Origin: Phyllobacteriaceae bacterium
GTDB lineage: Bacteria; Pseudomonadota; Alphaproteobacteria; Rhizobiales; Rhizobiaceae
NCBI GenBank assembly: GCA_024645155.1
Contig: JAHEGF010000093.1
Coordinates: forward strand, 1-11,844
DNA: 11,844 nt
Direction of reading: 5' to 3'
The notes under the pieces are model-generated. The model saw only the letters and a list, made by a program, of their open reading frames with translations, was not told the origin of the DNA and ran no database searches. The position numbers and the translations under genes were made by a program. Shown here piece by piece: positions 1-6,680 of this stretch (position 1 is the stretch's first letter; each line of letters starts with the position of its first letter).

Positions 1-1
1 C

Positions 2-256
2 AAGCAATCACTGGTTCGTGCGGCGCTGACACAATTCTACGAGATTCGCGAAGTGCCGGGACTCAAAAAGAAACCGTCGACCTCTGAAGCGCTCGACTGG
101 ATCCGGTTGCTGGTATCCGACGATATCTCGCCCGAGGATTTGCGCGGTGATCCAAAAAATGCGCTGCCGAAACTGCACGGCGCGCTGCTGAAAAACGAGC
201 AGGACGTTCATCTTTTTGAACGAATGGCGTTTCTGGCGCGCCAGCGCGGAAGTTGA
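2..256 (+). CDS. MoxR-family AAA+ ATPase, C-terminal fragment (5' end outside window)
   Basis: The frame is open from base 2 and stops with TGA at 254-256, giving the last 84 residues of a protein that starts upstream. The tail contains GLKKKPSTSEALDW, then DDISPEDLRGDP and KNEQDVHLFERM. I recognise this as the C-terminal helical lid region of MoxR-like AAA+ ATPases of Rhizobiales. The Walker A and B motifs lie outside the window, so ATPase activity cannot be checked here. MoxR proteins are usually chaperone-like ATPases that work with von Willebrand factor A proteins in maturing or activating other complexes; the partner gene is not visible. The GTG at 53-55 is an internal codon, not a start, because similarity continues upstream of it. 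The gene ends one base before the stop of the convergent LysE-type gene. Confidence in the family is fairly high, in the exact role low. Confidence 0.8.
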   Translation, partial: KQSLVRAALTQFYEIREVPGLKKKPSTSEALDWIRLLVSDDISPEDLRGDPKNALPKLHGALLKNEQDVHLFERMAFLARQRGS

Positions 257-257
257 C

Positions 258-869
258 CTAGCGTTCCGACAACGCCAGTTTAATGCCGAGCATTGCAAAT
301 GCGCCGGCAAACGAACGCCGCAGCCACGTGATCACCAACGGCCTTGAAATCACGTAGTCGCGAGCCGCTGACGCGCATGCGCCATAGCCGATAAACACGA
401 CAAACGTCATGATCATGAACACGGCGGCCAGGACCAGCATCCGGGCCGTGGGACCCGTTGTGCCGGCCGGTATGAATTGCGGAAGAAATGCCAGAAAGAA
501 CAAGGACAGTTTCGGATTGAGAATATTCAGCAGGATACCGCGGACGATTATCTTTCCAACCGGGCTCGCGCGGCTTTCGTCCGGGACTTCAAGAACACCT
601 TTGTCCTGCAATGCGCTCCAAGCCATGTAAAACAGGTAGATGACGCCGAGATACTTGACCAGGTGAAATGCGGTGGCACTGGCGTGCAGAAGTGCCGCGA
701 GGCCGACAATACTGGCGGTGATATGCGGAACGATACCCAGCGTGCAGCCAAAGGCAGCCGCGACACTTGATCTGAACCCCTGCGCAAGGCCAACGGCGAG
801 CGTGTAGATCACCCCGGTACCGGGAAGCAGGATCACCACAAGCGATGTTAAAAAGAACTCAAGTGGCAT
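258..869 (-). CDS. LysE/RhtB-family amino-acid or metabolite exporter
   Basis: This 203-residue, strongly hydrophobic protein has the length and layout of LysE/RhtB exporters, inner-membrane proteins that export amino acids or related small metabolites. Likely membrane segments lie near residues 4-26, 36-60, 66-86, 108-132, 143-166 and 184-200. Family landmarks are the early LLPGTGVIYTL segment (residues 14-24) and LLNILNPK with FFLAFLPQF (113-132). The usual PGP of the first helix is PGT here, which I believe marks a subgroup rather than damage. ATG at 867-869 is preceded on the minus strand by a good Shine-Dalgarno (GAGGA, about 6 nt away). It is transcribed divergently from the DUF6151 gene and convergently with the MoxR gene. 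The substrate cannot be told from sequence. The N-terminus and length look complete. Confidence 0.88.
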   Translation of the reverse strand: MPLEFFLTSLVVILLPGTGVIYTLAVGLAQGFRSSVAAAFGCTLGIVPHITASIVGLAALLHASATAFHLVKYLGVIYLFYMAWSALQDKGVLEVPDESRASPVGKIIVRGILLNILNPKLSLFFLAFLPQFIPAGTTGPTARMLVLAAVFMIMTFVVFIGYGACASAARDYVISRPLVITWLRRSFAGAFAMLGIKLALSER

Positions 870-978
870 ACAGTTTCCTCAGTGAGGGCAGGAGAGTTGT
901 GTTAATCCAGCTTAGGGCTAGACATGTGAATTACAATAGCGGGCGAAACAGCGCCAAACCGCAATCGTGATCCGGCAG

Positions 979-999
979 CCGGTTGCGCCCGCAAACCGG
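979..999. repeat. Imperfect inverted repeat (hairpin) in the divergent gap
   Basis: CCGGTTGCG (979-987) pairs with CGCAAACCGG (990-999), allowing one bulged A, with a two-base centre. It lies 35 nt upstream of the DUF6151 start in the 165-nt gap between two divergent genes. It could be a hairpin in the 5' leader or an operator. Nothing else in the gap assigns it, and I could not identify a convincing promoter there. Confidence 0.4.
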
Positions 1000-1034
1000 A
1001 GCCTGTCATTCCAGAAAAAAACGGAGACCCGCCA

Positions 1035-1631
1035 ATGGGGACGGATGTAGGGATCGGATGCAAATGCGGTGCAGTCACGGCAGTTGCGCGCCACGTTGCT
1101 CCGGCCAGTTCGAATTTCGTCATTTGCGGCTGCAAGTTTTGCCGCGGGTATGCCCACTATCTTGGACATGCGGATGATGTTCTCGATGCACATGGCGGCA
1201 CCGAAATCTTTCAGATATCGCCGCGATGCCTGGAGATCATCGGGGGCCGGGAGAACATCGCCTGCCTGCGGATGACGGAAAAAGGCGCGTTGCGCTGGTA
1301 TGCAAGCTGCTGCAACACGCCGCTTGCCAATACTGCACCGAGCGCAGCTTTACCTTTGATGGGGTTGACCGGCATGTGCATCGATCCGGATCTGCGACCG
1401 GTCTTCGGGCGGCTTCGGGCGCGCATCAACAGCGATCCTGGCGCACCGGACACGGGGCGGATGCGCAGTGCGTTCATGCTGTTCCGTTATGCATGCATGA
1501 TGGTTATGTGGCGGCTGCGTGGCGATTACAAACACTCGCCACTTTTTGACGTCGATTCCGGGGCACCGGTACTGGCGCCGCGGGTTCTCACATCGCCAGA
1601 ACGCAAGGACGCGTTAAGCCGGGCACTGTAA
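1035..1631 (+). CDS. DUF6151 / Gfa-like cysteine-rich protein
   Basis: This 198-residue soluble protein has spaced cysteines typical of the glutathione-dependent formaldehyde-activating (Gfa) fold: CKCG (C9, C11), CGCKFC (C31, C33, C36) and ASCCNTP (C92, C93). In Gfa enzymes such cysteines bind two zinc ions. The RWYASCCNTPL segment and the long C-terminal part (about residues 115-198, with no cysteine pattern of its own) match my memory of the DUF6151 family rather than Gfa proper. The biochemical role is unknown to me, and formaldehyde or glutathione chemistry is only a possibility. ATG at 1035 has GGAG at 1023-1026 (8-nt spacing). The next gene starts 24 nt after the stop, so the two are probably co-transcribed. 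The family call is by recognition, not by search. Confidence 0.75.
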   Translation: MGTDVGIGCKCGAVTAVARHVAPASSNFVICGCKFCRGYAHYLGHADDVLDAHGGTEIFQISPRCLEIIGGRENIACLRMTEKGALRWYASCCNTPLANTAPSAALPLMGLTGMCIDPDLRPVFGRLRARINSDPGAPDTGRMRSAFMLFRYACMMVMWRLRGDYKHSPLFDVDSGAPVLAPRVLTSPERKDALSRAL

Positions 1632-1655
1632 TTGCTGTTCCAGGGAGTTGAAACA

Positions 1656-2090
1656 ATGCAGGAAATAACGTCAGGCTGGCAATTCTGGGCTGTCATGGCC
1701 GCGATATTTGCAGCTGTGACTGCAATACTGGCAAAGGTTGGTGTTAACGACCTTAATTCCAACTTTGCAACACTCGTTCGAACCGGAGTCGTGGTTATCG
1801 CGCTTGGTGCTCTCGTGTGGATGACCGGTGAATTCCAAAGCCTGTCCGGCGTGCCAAAAAAAGCCATCATGTTCCTGGTGCTGTCGGGACTGGCGACCGG
1901 CGCATCGTGGATTTGCTATTTCAAGGCCCTAAAACTTGGTCAGGCTTCGCAGGTAGCTCCGGTTGACAAGTTAAGTGTGGTGTTCGTCGCCGTACTGGGG
2001 GCGCTATTCCTTGGTGAGCAGCTTTCGCTTTCGGGCTGGGGCGGAGTGGCCCTTATCGCTGTGGGCGCGGTTCTGGTGGCCGTGGGCTGA
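1656..2090 (+). CDS. Half-size EamA (DMT superfamily) membrane transporter
   Basis: The protein has 144 residues if read from ATG 1656. The open frame reaches back to a TTG at 1632 directly after the previous stop, but GGGAG at 1642-1646 sits 9 nt before the ATG and supports the later start. Five likely membrane segments lie near residues 8-26, 40-56, 70-87, 104-120 and 127-143. That is one EamA domain, whereas usual EamA/RhaT-type transporters carry two. The ending LGALFLGEQLSLSGW followed by a glycine- and valine-rich helix is typical of EamA. Single-domain members are expected to work as homo- or heterodimers; no second half gene is adjacent, which favours a homodimer. The substrate is unknown. 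It ends 24 nt before the convergent dehydrogenase gene, with no obvious terminator between them. Confidence 0.85.
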   Translation: MQEITSGWQFWAVMAAIFAAVTAILAKVGVNDLNSNFATLVRTGVVVIALGALVWMTGEFQSLSGVPKKAIMFLVLSGLATGASWICYFKALKLGQASQVAPVDKLSVVFVAVLGALFLGEQLSLSGWGGVALIAVGAVLVAVG

Positions 2091-2114
2091 CCATCCGGTC
2101 GGGAATGGCATCGA

Positions 2115-3059
2115 TCAGTAGCCGCGTTCCCGGTTGACACTTTCTGGCATCTCGCCGGTTTTCAGGAAGTGCCTGATATTGGCGCAGGCGATTGCTGAGG
2201 CCGTCCCCACATTGGTTGGTGCCGAGATATGCGGCAGGACGGTGATTGCGGGATGGGTCCAAAGCGGACTTTGCGGGGGCAATGGTTCGTCGTCGAATAC
2301 ATCAAGAACAGCATGCGACAGCTGTCCGGAATCAAGCAGGGCGGTCAAAGCGCCAGTCTGCACGACCGGCCCGCGTGAAAAGTTGATCACCGCTGCATTC
2401 TTCGGAAGCAGGGACAATGTATCGGCGCTTAGTATTCCGCGAGTTTCAGCCGTGAGCGGCAGCAAGCAGACCAGGATATCGGTACGGGCCAGCATCGCCC
2501 GCAATCCCTGGCTTCCGGTGCTTGTTTCAACATTTTCGATCCGAGTATTCGAGCGGCTCCAGCCCGCAACCGAAAAGCCGTGACCGGCGAGAAGTTCGGC
2601 TGAGCGGCGGCCGAGCACACCAAGCCCAAGCAACCCGATGCGGCGCTCGACCGGCAGGGGTAATGCATGCTGCTGCCAGATGCGCGCCAGCTGCTGCGCA
2701 CGATAGCGCGGCATGTCGCGATGCAGATAGAGTGTCCAGGCCAACACCGCCTCGGCCATCGTGTCTGCCATTTGCGGGTCGGCAAGCCGGACAATCCGGA
2801 CAGCGTCACCGGGCATTTCTGCAACTAGCCTTTCGACACCCGCCCACAGGCTTTGCACCCACTTGAGATTGGGTAACATGGCCAGTTCGGCCGGATCAGG
2901 GTTGGCGACAATGGCGACCTCTGCAGTACTGCGGTCATCGTCTTTCAAATCAACAAACCGGGCGATCCTGCAACCGGGTAGCTGTGGCGCCATGGCGCCA
3001 ATCCATTCGCGGGCTTCCGCTTCTGGCATTTTGCCGACAAACGGGATCACGGACGTCAC
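2115..3059 (-). CDS. D-2-hydroxyacid dehydrogenase, glyoxylate/hydroxypyruvate reductase A (GhrA) type
   Basis: This 314-residue cytosolic NAD(P)H-dependent oxidoreductase has the D-2-hydroxyacid dehydrogenase layout. The Rossmann motif GLGVLG is at residues 145-150, followed by AGWSRS (165-170), where the Ser-Arg suggests NADPH preference. The catalytic set is Arg229 (NFSRG), Glu258 (DDEPL) and His277 (LPHISA). Absence of the usual early catalytic-domain signature and the C-terminal ERGY resemble E. coli GhrA, which reduces glyoxylate and hydroxypyruvate, so I place it there without assigning the symbol. The start is GTG 3057-3059, which overlaps the TGA of the upstream VOC gene (GTGA), with only a weak GGGG-type Shine-Dalgarno, so translational coupling is likely. 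An ATG at codon 11 is an alternative start but would remove part of the first strand. The substrate could be another 2-keto acid. Confidence 0.88.
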   Translation of the reverse strand: MTSVIPFVGKMPEAEAREWIGAMAPQLPGCRIARFVDLKDDDRSTAEVAIVANPDPAELAMLPNLKWVQSLWAGVERLVAEMPGDAVRIVRLADPQMADTMAEAVLAWTLYLHRDMPRYRAQQLARIWQQHALPLPVERRIGLLGLGVLGRRSAELLAGHGFSVAGWSRSNTRIENVETSTGSQGLRAMLARTDILVCLLPLTAETRGILSADTLSLLPKNAAVINFSRGPVVQTGALTALLDSGQLSHAVLDVFDDEPLPPQSPLWTHPAITVLPHISAPTNVGTASAIACANIRHFLKTGEMPESVNRERGY

Positions 3060-3469
3060 GACGCATAGACCCCGCGCAGATCGGCAAATCCCTTCACTTC
3101 GATCGGATTGCCGGAAGGATCGCGAAAAAACATTGTCGACTGCTCTCCCGGCTGACCGGCAAATCGTGTGCCGGGCGGGATGATGAAGTCCATGCCGGCG
3201 GAAGTCAGTCTTGCGGCAAGATTATTCCAGGTTTCGAGATCAAGAACGATACCGAAATGCGGCATCGGCACCATGTGTTCCCCCACCTTGCCGGTAGCAG
3301 CGGTCGGAAAAGGCCTGCCGATGTGAAACGAAAGCTGATGGCCAAAGAAATCGAAGTCCACCCAGCTTTCGGTACGGCGACCTTCCTTGCAGCCAAGAAT
3401 CCCGCCGTAGAATCGCCGTGTCTCTTCGATGTCGTTGACATTTATTGCAAGATGAAATCGTGGCGTCAT
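3056..3469 (-). CDS. VOC-fold protein, predicted extradiol-dioxygenase-like (COG3565 type)
   Basis: This 137-residue protein has the two beta-alpha-beta-beta-beta modules of the vicinal oxygen chelate (glyoxalase/dioxygenase) superfamily. It opens with FHLAINVND and FYGGILGC (residues 5-27), continues with DFDFFGHQLSFH (38-49) and PHFGIVL (70-76), and ends with FFRDPSGNPIEVKGF (114-128). Candidate metal ligands are His6, His71 and Glu124, with His44/Gln45 nearby. The ensemble matches proteins annotated as predicted dioxygenases of the extradiol family (COG3565), whose substrates are generally unknown. ATG 3467-3469 has GGGA about 8 nt upstream. It lies 49 nt downstream of the GH5 gene and overlaps the dehydrogenase start, so the three genes probably form one operon. 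No reaction can be assigned with confidence. Confidence 0.85.
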   Translation of the reverse strand: MTPRFHLAINVNDIEETRRFYGGILGCKEGRRTESWVDFDFFGHQLSFHIGRPFPTAATGKVGEHMVPMPHFGIVLDLETWNNLAARLTSAGMDFIIPPGTRFAGQPGEQSTMFFRDPSGNPIEVKGFADLRGVYAS

Positions 3470-3518
3470 GATGAGTTCCCGAAACGAGGTTGCCGTGCTT
3501 CATCTACCACCGGTGCGA

Positions 3519-4766
3519 CTACTTCGAAAGTGCGCGAACCATATCCATGACATCAGGTTCCGCCGGGCGGTTTTCAAACTCTTCAGCAACTCCAAACGCA
3601 CCACCATATCCCCACATCGACCAGGAAAACCCATGCTTTTCGGCCAGTTCGATCATGGCGCGATAATAGGCCGCACGGTATTTGGCTGGGGTGACATGAC
3701 TGTTGCCGTATTCCTGACGGATCATGCCGAATTCGCCAAGAAGGATGTCGCCGGGGTTGATGCCATGGATTTCTGCCCATTTGGCAACCATTGAGAATGG
3801 TTCCGCCATGACCGTGGTCAGCTTTTGTTCGGTATTAACCTCGGCCACCAGTTCATCGAGATAGGCAAGCATCCCCGAACGACGGAGAAACGGCGCGTTG
3901 GCGCCGATGTTTTTGCGGACGATATCTAGGCGGCGTTCAAGTTCTTCACTGGAAACCGAGTGCAGGGGAAACGGCAGGCCGGTTACATGGGAAATGAAAT
4001 CCCCGGTCCAGCTTGCACCCTGATGGGTCATCAGGAACGGCGCATAGGAGTGAAATGTCCAGACAATATTGTCGTCCAGAAGGGTCGCCGGGTCGGTAGC
4101 GGCCAGGCTTTCGGCATCGCTCCAGCATCCGCCCGGTATTACCAGAGTCAGCTGGGTTGCGGACGCACGCGCAGCGGCATACAGGCGGTGCCGCATTTCG
4201 TTCCACTTGTCGTGCATGCCACCGCACCCCGCGGTTGGCTCGTTCATGACCTCGAGTGCGACTTGGGCCGGGTCTTCACCGGACAATACGCCGGCCATTT
4301 GCCTCACGAACTCCAGGTAGCGGGAGAAAGTTTCAGGTTCGCCCTGGATTTCGCCAGTTCCCTTGCGGTCACCGGAACCCTGCGGATAGGTGTGCAGATC
4401 GACGATTGCCTTGAGGCCGGCCGCATTGACCATTCGGACTGTTTCGAGCACCGAGTAATAAAGTTCCTGGCGGAACGGTTCGGTAAGGGATGACAGGAAC
4501 GGTGCCGGATCAACGGGAACGCGGACGAAATCAAGGTTGGCGTCGCGGAGTGCCGCAAGCTTGTCCGGACCGACATGCTTGCGCCATTCGGGAAACGGCA
4601 GCAACACTTCGCGGTCGCCCCAACTCCGGGCGTCCGGCCACGTCACCCATATATCCATCGACAAGCCGCGCTTGACGGAAAAAGTCGCAGCACTGGCAGT
4701 AGCGCCTGCGGTTGCCGCCACAATGATTGCCAACAGGGCCTTGATCAGGTGGTGCAATGATGCCAT
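3519..4766 (-). CDS. Exported glycoside hydrolase family 5 (cellulase/endoglucanase-like)
   Basis: This 415-residue protein begins with a signal peptide (hydrophobic residues 8-20, ASA at 24-26, cleavage probably after 26), so it should act in the periplasm or outside. The rest looks like a GH5 TIM barrel. FVRVPVD (Arg82) and VDLHTY (His125) come first. EVMNEP follows, with Glu176 as the likely acid/base after Asn175. Then come FHSYAP (His239, Tyr241), GEFG with Glu345 as the likely nucleophile, and SMWGYGG with Trp385. The full catalytic set is present, so I expect a retaining beta-glycosidase cutting beta-1,4-glucan or a related polymer; the subfamily and substrate are unknown. No carbohydrate-binding module is visible. 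A helical stretch around residues 272-318 looks like an insertion. ATG 4764-4766 has no strong Shine-Dalgarno but gives the complete signal peptide. It is divergent from ybgC (58-nt gap). Confidence 0.85.
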   Translation of the reverse strand: MASLHHLIKALLAIIVAATAGATASAATFSVKRGLSMDIWVTWPDARSWGDREVLLPFPEWRKHVGPDKLAALRDANLDFVRVPVDPAPFLSSLTEPFRQELYYSVLETVRMVNAAGLKAIVDLHTYPQGSGDRKGTGEIQGEPETFSRYLEFVRQMAGVLSGEDPAQVALEVMNEPTAGCGGMHDKWNEMRHRLYAAARASATQLTLVIPGGCWSDAESLAATDPATLLDDNIVWTFHSYAPFLMTHQGASWTGDFISHVTGLPFPLHSVSSEELERRLDIVRKNIGANAPFLRRSGMLAYLDELVAEVNTEQKLTTVMAEPFSMVAKWAEIHGINPGDILLGEFGMIRQEYGNSHVTPAKYRAAYYRAMIELAEKHGFSWSMWGYGGAFGVAEEFENRPAEPDVMDMVRALSK

Positions 4767-4824
4767 CCGGTTGTTGCGTTACAAGAACCATAATTTCCAG
4801 TTCGACATGTAAAAGGGAAGCGGT

Positions 4825-5331
4825 ATGACTCAGCATGGTGAATCTGCAGACAGCCATCACGCACCGCTTTCCGGAGCCTTGATCGGAAACGGCCACAAAT
4901 TGACCGCGCGTGTCTATTTTGCCGACACCGACTTTACCGGCGTTGTCTATCATGCGCGTTATCTTGAGTTTTTCGAGCGCGGTCGGTCCGATTATCTCCG
5001 ACTGGCAGGCGTTCACCATACCGAACTGGCTGACGGGATACACGGCGAAGTACTGGCGTGGGTTGTCAAACGCATGGAAATCGATTTCCAACGCTCGGCG
5101 AAAATAGATGACATATTGACGATCAATACGCGCACAGAAAAAGTCTCGGGCGCCCGCATTTATATGGCGCAGGAAATCATGCGCGACGGCGACGTGCTGG
5201 TGACCGCCCGTGTCGAGGCTGCACTGGTCAACGGCGAGGGCAAGCCGCGCAGGTTTCCGCGCGAATGGAAGGCTGCGTTTCTGGGCGACAACGGCGAGGA
5301 GGGGCACCGAATATCGCCAGCGCCATCCTAA
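4825..5331 (+). CDS. ybgC: Tol-Pal-associated acyl-CoA thioesterase YbgC
   Basis: This 168-residue cytosolic hotdog-fold enzyme belongs to the 4-hydroxybenzoyl-CoA thioesterase class. The signature YFADTDFTGVVYHARY (residues 31-46) carries Asp36, equivalent to the catalytic Asp18 of Haemophilus YbgC, and His43. FFERGRSDYL follows. YbgC thioesterases hydrolyse acyl-CoA and are encoded at the head of tol-pal clusters, where a link to phospholipid metabolism has been proposed. The first 25 residues (rich in His and Ser) extend beyond the usual family start. ATG 4825 is nevertheless supported by AAGGGAAG a few bases upstream, and no later ATG precedes the hotdog core. 167 nt separate it from tolQ, so it may not always be transcribed with the motor genes. 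Its upstream gap is shared with the divergent GH5 gene. Confidence 0.93.
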   Translation: MTQHGESADSHHAPLSGALIGNGHKLTARVYFADTDFTGVVYHARYLEFFERGRSDYLRLAGVHHTELADGIHGEVLAWVVKRMEIDFQRSAKIDDILTINTRTEKVSGARIYMAQEIMRDGDVLVTARVEAALVNGEGKPRRFPREWKAAFLGDNGEEGHRISPAPS

Positions 5332-5343
5332 CCGATCATTAAC
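5328..5343 (+). promoter_or_regulatory. Candidate CtrA-binding site at the ybgC stop
   Basis: CTAA at 5328-5331, seven bases, then TTAAC at 5339-5343 matches the alphaproteobacterial CtrA consensus TTAA-N7-TTAAC at 8 of 9 fixed positions. The right half continues as TTAACCAT. It overlaps the ybgC stop codon and lies about 156 nt before the tolQ start. The consensus is established for Caulobacter and relatives; binding here is inference from a short motif. Confidence 0.35.
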
Positions 5344-5363
5344 CATAACAGTTCATGAATGGA

Positions 5364-5405
5364 TTTGGTAAAATTGGATGGGTCTAGCGCCTTCCTTTTA
5401 CCAAA
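5364..5405. repeat. Perfect 10-bp inverted repeat in the ybgC-tolQ gap
   Basis: TTTGGTAAAA (5364-5373) is repeated exactly inverted as TTTTACCAAA (5396-5405), with 22 bases between. The same stretch contains a direct repeat AAAATTGG (5370-5377 and 5403-5410). The wide spacer and lack of a terminal T-run argue against an intrinsic terminator. An operator or a leader stem-loop upstream of tolQ fits better. Confidence 0.5.
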
Positions 5406-5498
5406 ATTGGCTCGGACAAGGACACGTCCGGCGCGCAAGGGACGCGGAAACGGACGTATTGTTGCGGCACGGGCTTGCTACCCGACCTGAGGATATTC

Positions 5499-6203
5499 AT
5501 GGAACAGATTTCGCTCGCAGCGCCAGGTGCTGAATTATCAGTATGGGCGCTCTTTTGGCAGGCAGGACCGGTGGTCAAGGCAGTCATGATCGGATTGCTG
5601 CTGGCGTCAGTTTGGACCTGGGCCATCATCGTTGACAAACTTGTTGCCTTTCAGGGCATGAAACGGACGCTGAACCGGTTCGAGGACAAGTTCTGGTCCG
5701 GACAGTCACTAGAAGAGCTTTACCGGGCACTTTCGGAGCACACCACCACCGGCATGGGCTCGATATTCGTTGCAGCAATGCGAGAATGGAAGAAGTCGTT
5801 TGAGAAGGGTGCGCGGTCGCCGATGGCGTTGCAGACACGCATCGACAAGGCGATGGACCTGGCACTGACACGAGAGGTTGAACGGCTGGAGGGGCGGTTG
5901 ACATTCTTGGCAACCGTCGGATCTGCTGCGCCTTTCGTTGGCCTTTTCGGCACCGTCATTGGCATCATGACATCGTTTCAGGCTATTGCCGGTTCCAAAT
6001 CAACCAATTTGGCCGTTGTGGCACCTGGTATAGCCGAGGCGTTGCTGGCGACCGCCATCGGTCTGCTTGCAGCCATTCCGGCAGTTATCGCCTACAACAA
6101 ACTGTCTTCCGATGCCGGCAAACTTGCTGCGCGCATGGAAGGGTTTGCCGATGAATTCTCGGCCATACTCTCGCGGCAAATTGATGAGAAACTTCCGGCC
6201 TGA
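5499..6203 (+). CDS. tolQ: TolQ, inner-membrane motor subunit of Tol-Pal
   Basis: TolQ is the MotA/TolQ/ExbB-family subunit that, with TolR, turns proton flow into work on TolA during outer-membrane constriction. With ATG 5499 the protein has 234 residues, normal for the family. A TTG at 5475 extends the frame by eight codons, but TGAGGA (5488-5493) is placed 5 nt before the ATG. Membrane segments are at about 24-45, 137-160 and 172-196, with the large cytoplasmic loop between the first two. The conserved block GLFGTVIGIMTSF is followed by VAPGIAEALLATAIGL. Thr152 and Thr185 have the same 33-residue spacing as the pore threonines Thr145 and Thr178 of E. coli TolQ. It is the first gene of the tightly packed tolQRAB run. 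Its own promoter in the preceding 167-nt gap is likely but not identified. Confidence 0.96.
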   Translation: MEQISLAAPGAELSVWALFWQAGPVVKAVMIGLLLASVWTWAIIVDKLVAFQGMKRTLNRFEDKFWSGQSLEELYRALSEHTTTGMGSIFVAAMREWKKSFEKGARSPMALQTRIDKAMDLALTREVERLEGRLTFLATVGSAAPFVGLFGTVIGIMTSFQAIAGSKSTNLAVVAPGIAEALLATAIGLLAAIPAVIAYNKLSSDAGKLAARMEGFADEFSAILSRQIDEKLPA

Positions 6204-6221
6204 AATCAAGGAACAGCGCAA

Positions 6222-6674
6222 ATGGGCATGACGACAGGAGCTGCGATCCACACACGCCGGGGAAACCGGAGGCGCCGGCGCAGCCGCAACCTGATGTCGG
6301 AAATCAACGTGACGCCGATGGTGGACGTCATGCTGGTCCTGCTGATCATTTTCATGGTGGCCGCACCGCTTTTGACGGTGGGGGTACCGATCGACCTGCC
6401 TGAAACCGATGCAAAGGCGCTGAACGCCCAGACACAGCCGATAACCGTTTCGGTCAACGACCAGGGCATGATCTTCCTGCAGGAGACAGAAATACCGCTG
6501 GACGAGATTGTCGCCAAACTGGAGGCCATTGCTACTACCGGCTACGATGAACGCATCTACGTGCGCGGCGACCGCAACGCCGACTACGGTACAGTTATGA
6601 AGGTGATGGCGCGGATTTCGCTGGCCGGTTTCCGAAATCTGGGGCTGGTAACCCTGCAGGAGCAGGACAACTGA
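6222..6674 (+). CDS. tolR: TolR, ExbD/TolR-family motor subunit
   Basis: This 150-residue single-span inner-membrane protein has a cytoplasmic N-terminus very rich in Arg (residues 12-22), then SEINVTPMVDVMLVLLIIFM. Asp35 in the helix is the equivalent of the proton-carrying Asp23 of E. coli TolR. The periplasmic domain starts with PIDLPET (56-62) and ends with the usual YVRGDRNADYG-type strand and an RNLGLVT segment. It forms the motor with TolQ and energises TolA. ATG 6222 has AAGGA at 6208-6212 (9-nt spacing), and the gap from the tolQ stop is 18 nt. An in-frame ATG two codons later is possible but less well spaced. No key residue is missing. Confidence 0.96.
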   Translation: MGMTTGAAIHTRRGNRRRRRSRNLMSEINVTPMVDVMLVLLIIFMVAAPLLTVGVPIDLPETDAKALNAQTQPITVSVNDQGMIFLQETEIPLDEIVAKLEAIATTGYDERIYVRGDRNADYGTVMKVMARISLAGFRNLGLVTLQEQDN

Positions 6675-6680
6675 CCGCGC

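Noticed and set aside
932..937. TACAAT, a near-consensus -10 element before the DUF6151 gene
   Set aside because: No -35-like sequence lies at the right distance (AGCTTA at 17 nt), so I do not call a promoter.
2984..3550. A 188-codon plus-strand open frame across the dehydrogenase-VOC junction
   Set aside because: It is antisense to two genes with intact catalytic motifs and has low-complexity Arg/Lys-rich content. It is a shadow frame.
4789..4794. CATAAT, a possible -10 element before ybgC
   Set aside because: The nearest TTG-type -35 box gives only about 12 nt spacing, so it is not a credible sigma-70 promoter as read.
4531..5346. A 271-codon minus-strand open frame spanning ybgC and the GH5 start
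   Set aside because: It is antisense to ybgC and overlaps the GH5 gene in another frame. The translation shows no recognisable domain, while both overlapped genes carry complete family motifs. High GC content makes long antisense frames common.
5475..5498. TTG extension of tolQ by eight codons
   Set aside because: The Shine-Dalgarno TGAGGA at 5488-5493 is correctly placed for ATG 5499 and lies inside the extension. TolQ length is normal from the ATG.
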